Shown one piece after another: positions 61,727 to 64,000 of a DNA stretch of 64,000 nucleotides. The notes under the pieces are model-generated. The model saw only the letters and a program-made list of their open reading frames with translations. It searched no databases and was not told the origin of the DNA. The position numbers and the translations under genes were made by a program. Every line of letters starts with the position of its first letter. The first letter of the stretch is position 1. Location: contig JAAKBF010000168.1 in NCBI GenBank assembly GCA_012656075.1, positions 62,001-126,000 on the forward strand, given 5' to 3'. This stretch comes from Phytophthora hibernalis (lineage: Eukaryota; Oomycota; Peronosporomycetes; Peronosporales; Peronosporaceae).

Positions 61727-64000
61727 TTACAGTAGGAACTGCACTTGACTGGCGTCCTCCCGTGTGAGACGTAAAATGTGTTTCGGCTGGTCCGACTTAC
61801 TGCCGCTGGCGTCGTCTTTGCGTGTGAGGAAGTGGAAGCGACACGTCTGGATGATCTGCTTGAGACCGGCGCTTGCTCCTCCAGTGGACGCTGGTGCGCC
61901 ACCGTTGCCACTTTCTTTGAGCGCCGTGAGCTTGTGCTCCTTGAGACACGACTGGTGCATCTTGAGCATACCGCCGAACAGTCCTGCGTTGCCGCTGTTC
62001 CACCAACGCACGCTGCCGTCTCGAGCAGCATAAGACACGAGGACTTGGCCGTCCGACCGGAAGCGCACCGCCGAGACTGCCGAGCCGTGGCCGTCGAGCA
62101 CTCGCCACTTCGTTGCAGTTCGCAGGTCGTAGATGACGATCACCGCCTCCATGGTGCCCAGCGCCAAACGCTGTGTCTCCTTGTGAAAGTCGATCATAGG
62201 GAACCGCCTCACCAGACTGTGCAGACAGCGGGTGCTCAGTGGCAGACAGCGACGACGACGCTCAGGCTTCGTTGGGTCCAGACAGGCCATGACGGTGTCC
62301 ACAAACGCTGGCAGGTGTCGGCACATGAGCAGGTAGTGCGTGTTGATGAGCTCCATCATGTACAGAAGAACGCTCTCGTGGAAACCGCTCGGGCGATCGT
62401 GGTTGTGCATTTCCTGCTGCAGCAGACCGAGTACAAACGCGGACTCGCAGGCGCCCACCTCCACCAGCAAGCTCATCGCCGCATTGCTTCCTCCAGTGCC
62501 GCCCTCGTTAAAGTTGGCAAGCGAGCCACCTGGCCCAGTAGTCACTTCTTCGGCATTTTCGTTTTGAGCAATGCGGTGCTTCTCGCGCATGTTGATCATC
62601 AAAAGCTGGATCATGAGTGACGACAAGTCCACAAGATGGGGTCGGAAGAGCATCAACCCCTTCGTTAGTAGCTCGGTCGATACAGACGCTACAAAGCGTT
62701 CTGGTGCCTTTAGTAGGAATACGAGCACGTCACACACTTCTCGCGCACCAGCCGGAGAAATCTCGCCAGGGAAGTATGTACCGATCATACTCATCAAGAG
62801 AACAAGCGAGCCTAATCGTTCTACCACCAAAGAAAACGATATCCCCGACTCGGTTTCGGTGTTGAAACTGTTGCCGCTGCTGTTGACCGCACTAGGGCCA
62901 CTCGGTTGGGAACTAGAACCAGCACCACCGCTCGTTCCAACTCCGCCAACAGTTCCCAGGAACGAGCTCCCGGTCTCCGTCTCCAAGCGTACCATTTCCC
63001 AGTGAAGTTTTGCCGAATACTCAGCTGACAACGCACTTCTTTCAGTCGGAGGGAGACGCTTAATCGCCCCACTCAATAAAGTGCGCGCCGCTAGCTGTAT
63101 GTACTCGCACGAGTCAAACCCAAACGTTGCCAGTTCTTCGAGAGCTGGCTCCCGGAAATAAGCAACAGAGTCTGGAAGCACGATCGAGTGCTGCGTTATT
63201 AACTGACTCCACAGTACTTGGAATTCTTCTTTGTTTGCCGGCGACAAGCTACCGTTGCCGGATCTGGGGTGTTTGTACTCCATAAGGCTCATACAAAGCG
63301 ATACGACGCCTAGCGCAATACTGGCCGACAAAGCTGATGAGTGCTGCCAATTCCGGCCAGAAGCAGGTATAGTTAGCGACACCGAGCTCACAAGATCGCT
63401 CTGCGAGATTGGCGAAGACTCGACCAATGGTGATACTATCGGGGTTGTCCACGGAACTGGAATGGTCAGCGCCCCAGACACAAAGTCTTGCAATGCACAC
63501 GAGTACAGTGCATGTGCAGGCTCAATTCCAAGAATGCTGCGGCACGCTTGATCAATAGCAGGAGTAACACCCCATGACAGCAACAGTGACAGCATGAATA
63601 GCTCCATGGATCCCGTCGCGTATACCGAAGGTTGCGCTGATTGAAGATCCTTCTCTCCAAAGTTCATAGCGGCGCCGTTGCTCTGAAAAAGCAGCGAGTA
63701 ATAACTACTCCAATTTTTCTTGAGTTGCTCAGCGCTTCGGAGTACACCAAATTCAATCAGTTGCACAGCTGCGTTGCCAATAAATAATGTTGAATTTTCG
63801 ACGAGAGAGTAGCCAACAGAGCTCGATGCTTCCACGGCCTTATCACCTGAAGCATTTCCGCCTCCGTTGAGCAAAGCGCACGGTATCGTTCGCTCGAGCA
63901 TGCCAGTATCTGTGTTCCACACGTACACCATACGATCTTCGCACTCCACATAAAGCAATCCACGTTCCAGATGCCAGTCAAGGTTGCAGATTCTGTCAGC
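61727..64000 (-). CDS. WDR7: WDR7 / rabconnectin-3 beta, C-terminal part
   Basis: The frame is open from the right edge of the window to the stop at 61727, at least 757 residues, so the 5' part is missing. The right end shows a WD-repeat remnant (V-Y-V-W-N-T-D-T-G); a long helical middle follows; the C-terminal end has another WD pair (I-V-I-Y-D-L-R-T-A-T-K-W-R and G-H-G-S-A-V-S-A-V-R-F, then D-G-S-V-R-W-W-N). This split layout is that of WDR7/WDR72 proteins, which work with DMXL proteins to assemble and activate the V-ATPase. A Ser/Gly-rich loop lies near 62890-62960. No introns appear in this portion. Confidence 0.85.
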   Translation of the reverse strand, partial: ADRICNLDWHLERGLLYVECEDRMVYVWNTDTGMLERTIPCALLNGGGNASGDKAVEASSSVGYSLVENSTLFIGNAAVQLIEFGVLRSAEQLKKNWSSYYSLLFQSNGAAMNFGEKDLQSAQPSVYATGSMELFMLSLLLSWGVTPAIDQACRSILGIEPAHALYSCALQDFVSGALTIPVPWTTPIVSPLVESSPISQSDLVSSVSLTIPASGRNWQHSSALSASIALGVVSLCMSLMEYKHPRSGNGSLSPANKEEFQVLWSQLITQHSIVLPDSVAYFREPALEELATFGFDSCEYIQLAARTLLSGAIKRLPPTERSALSAEYSAKLHWEMVRLETETGSSFLGTVGGVGTSGGAGSSSQPSGPSAVNSSGNSFNTETESGISFSLVVERLGSLVLLMSMIGTYFPGEISPAGAREVCDVLVFLLKAPERFVASVSTELLTKGLMLFRPHLVDLSSLMIQLLMINMREKHRIAQNENAEEVTTGPGGSLANFNEGGTGGSNAAMSLLVEVGACESAFVLGLLQQEMHNHDRPSGFHESVLLYMMELINTHYLLMCRHLPAFVDTVMACLDPTKPERRRRCLPLSTRCLHSLVRRFPMIDFHKETQRLALGTMEAVIVIYDLRTATKWRVLDGHGSAVSAVRFRSDGQVLVSYAARDGSVRWWNSGNAGLFGGMLKMHQSCLKEHKLTALKESGNGGAPASTGGASAGLKQIIQTCRFHFLTRKDDASGSKSDQPKHILRLTREDASQVQFLL

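Noticed and set aside
1..64000. Bacterial operon, prophage or defence-system reading of the window
   Set aside because: Spliced genes, mitochondrial and peroxisomal signals, COPI/ERAD genes and eukaryotic transposons show nuclear eukaryotic DNA; there are no ribosome-binding sites or operon-like spacing.

Overview
The window looks like nuclear DNA of an oomycete, most likely Phytophthora or a close relative. The evidence is a secreted RXLR-dEER effector gene, oomycete-style initiator sequences just upstream of start codons, short GT-AG introns, short distances between genes, and oomycete-type transposon relics. No organelle, viral, rRNA, tRNA or CRISPR feature was seen.

Layout. Positions 1-21.9 kb are gene-poor and repeat-rich. 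They hold hAT-type transposase relics (about 1.0-1.4 and 10.8-12.4 kb), a nearly full-length Ty1/copia LTR retrotransposon (2562-7222) with matching 5-bp target duplications, a Ty3/gypsy reverse-transcriptase relic (13.1-13.7 kb), several small inverted-repeat elements, a Tc1/mariner-like non-autonomous element (17497-18193) and a hAT non-autonomous element with a perfect 8-bp target duplication (20884-21916). The only convincing host gene there is the RXLR effector (16802-17341).

Positions 22-64 kb are gene-dense. In order: an ARM-like hypothetical protein; NAD(P)H-hydrate dehydratase, divergent from a bacterial FadE-type acyl-CoA dehydrogenase; a MIC19/CHCHD3-like MICOS subunit; a cyclopropane-fatty-acid synthase; two tandem peroxisomal trans-2-enoyl-CoA reductases; two related membrane proteins separated by a two-gene PIF/Harbinger transposon (35396-38691); a cluster of four EF-hand family genes, one decayed; a ketopantoate reductase-like protein divergent from coatomer beta-COP; a fused ERAD protein (MRH lectin + EDEM-type GH47 + PA domain); a Vma12/TMEM199-like V-ATPase assembly factor; a small secreted protein; a NEMP nuclear-envelope protein; an 11-repeat Cys/His protein; a C2-domain protein; and the 3' part of WDR7/rabconnectin-3 beta running off the right edge.

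Themes. Lipid and acyl-CoA metabolism is concentrated at 25.8-34.5 kb (FadE, CFA synthase, two PECR copies). Secretory-pathway and V-ATPase functions lie at 47.9-64 kb (COPB, EDEM fusion, Vma12-like, WDR7). A striking technical feature is that many conserved genes, including essential COPB, carry frame breaks that all fit loss of one base, often in homopolymers. I read these mainly as consensus errors rather than real pseudogenes and flag them gene by gene.
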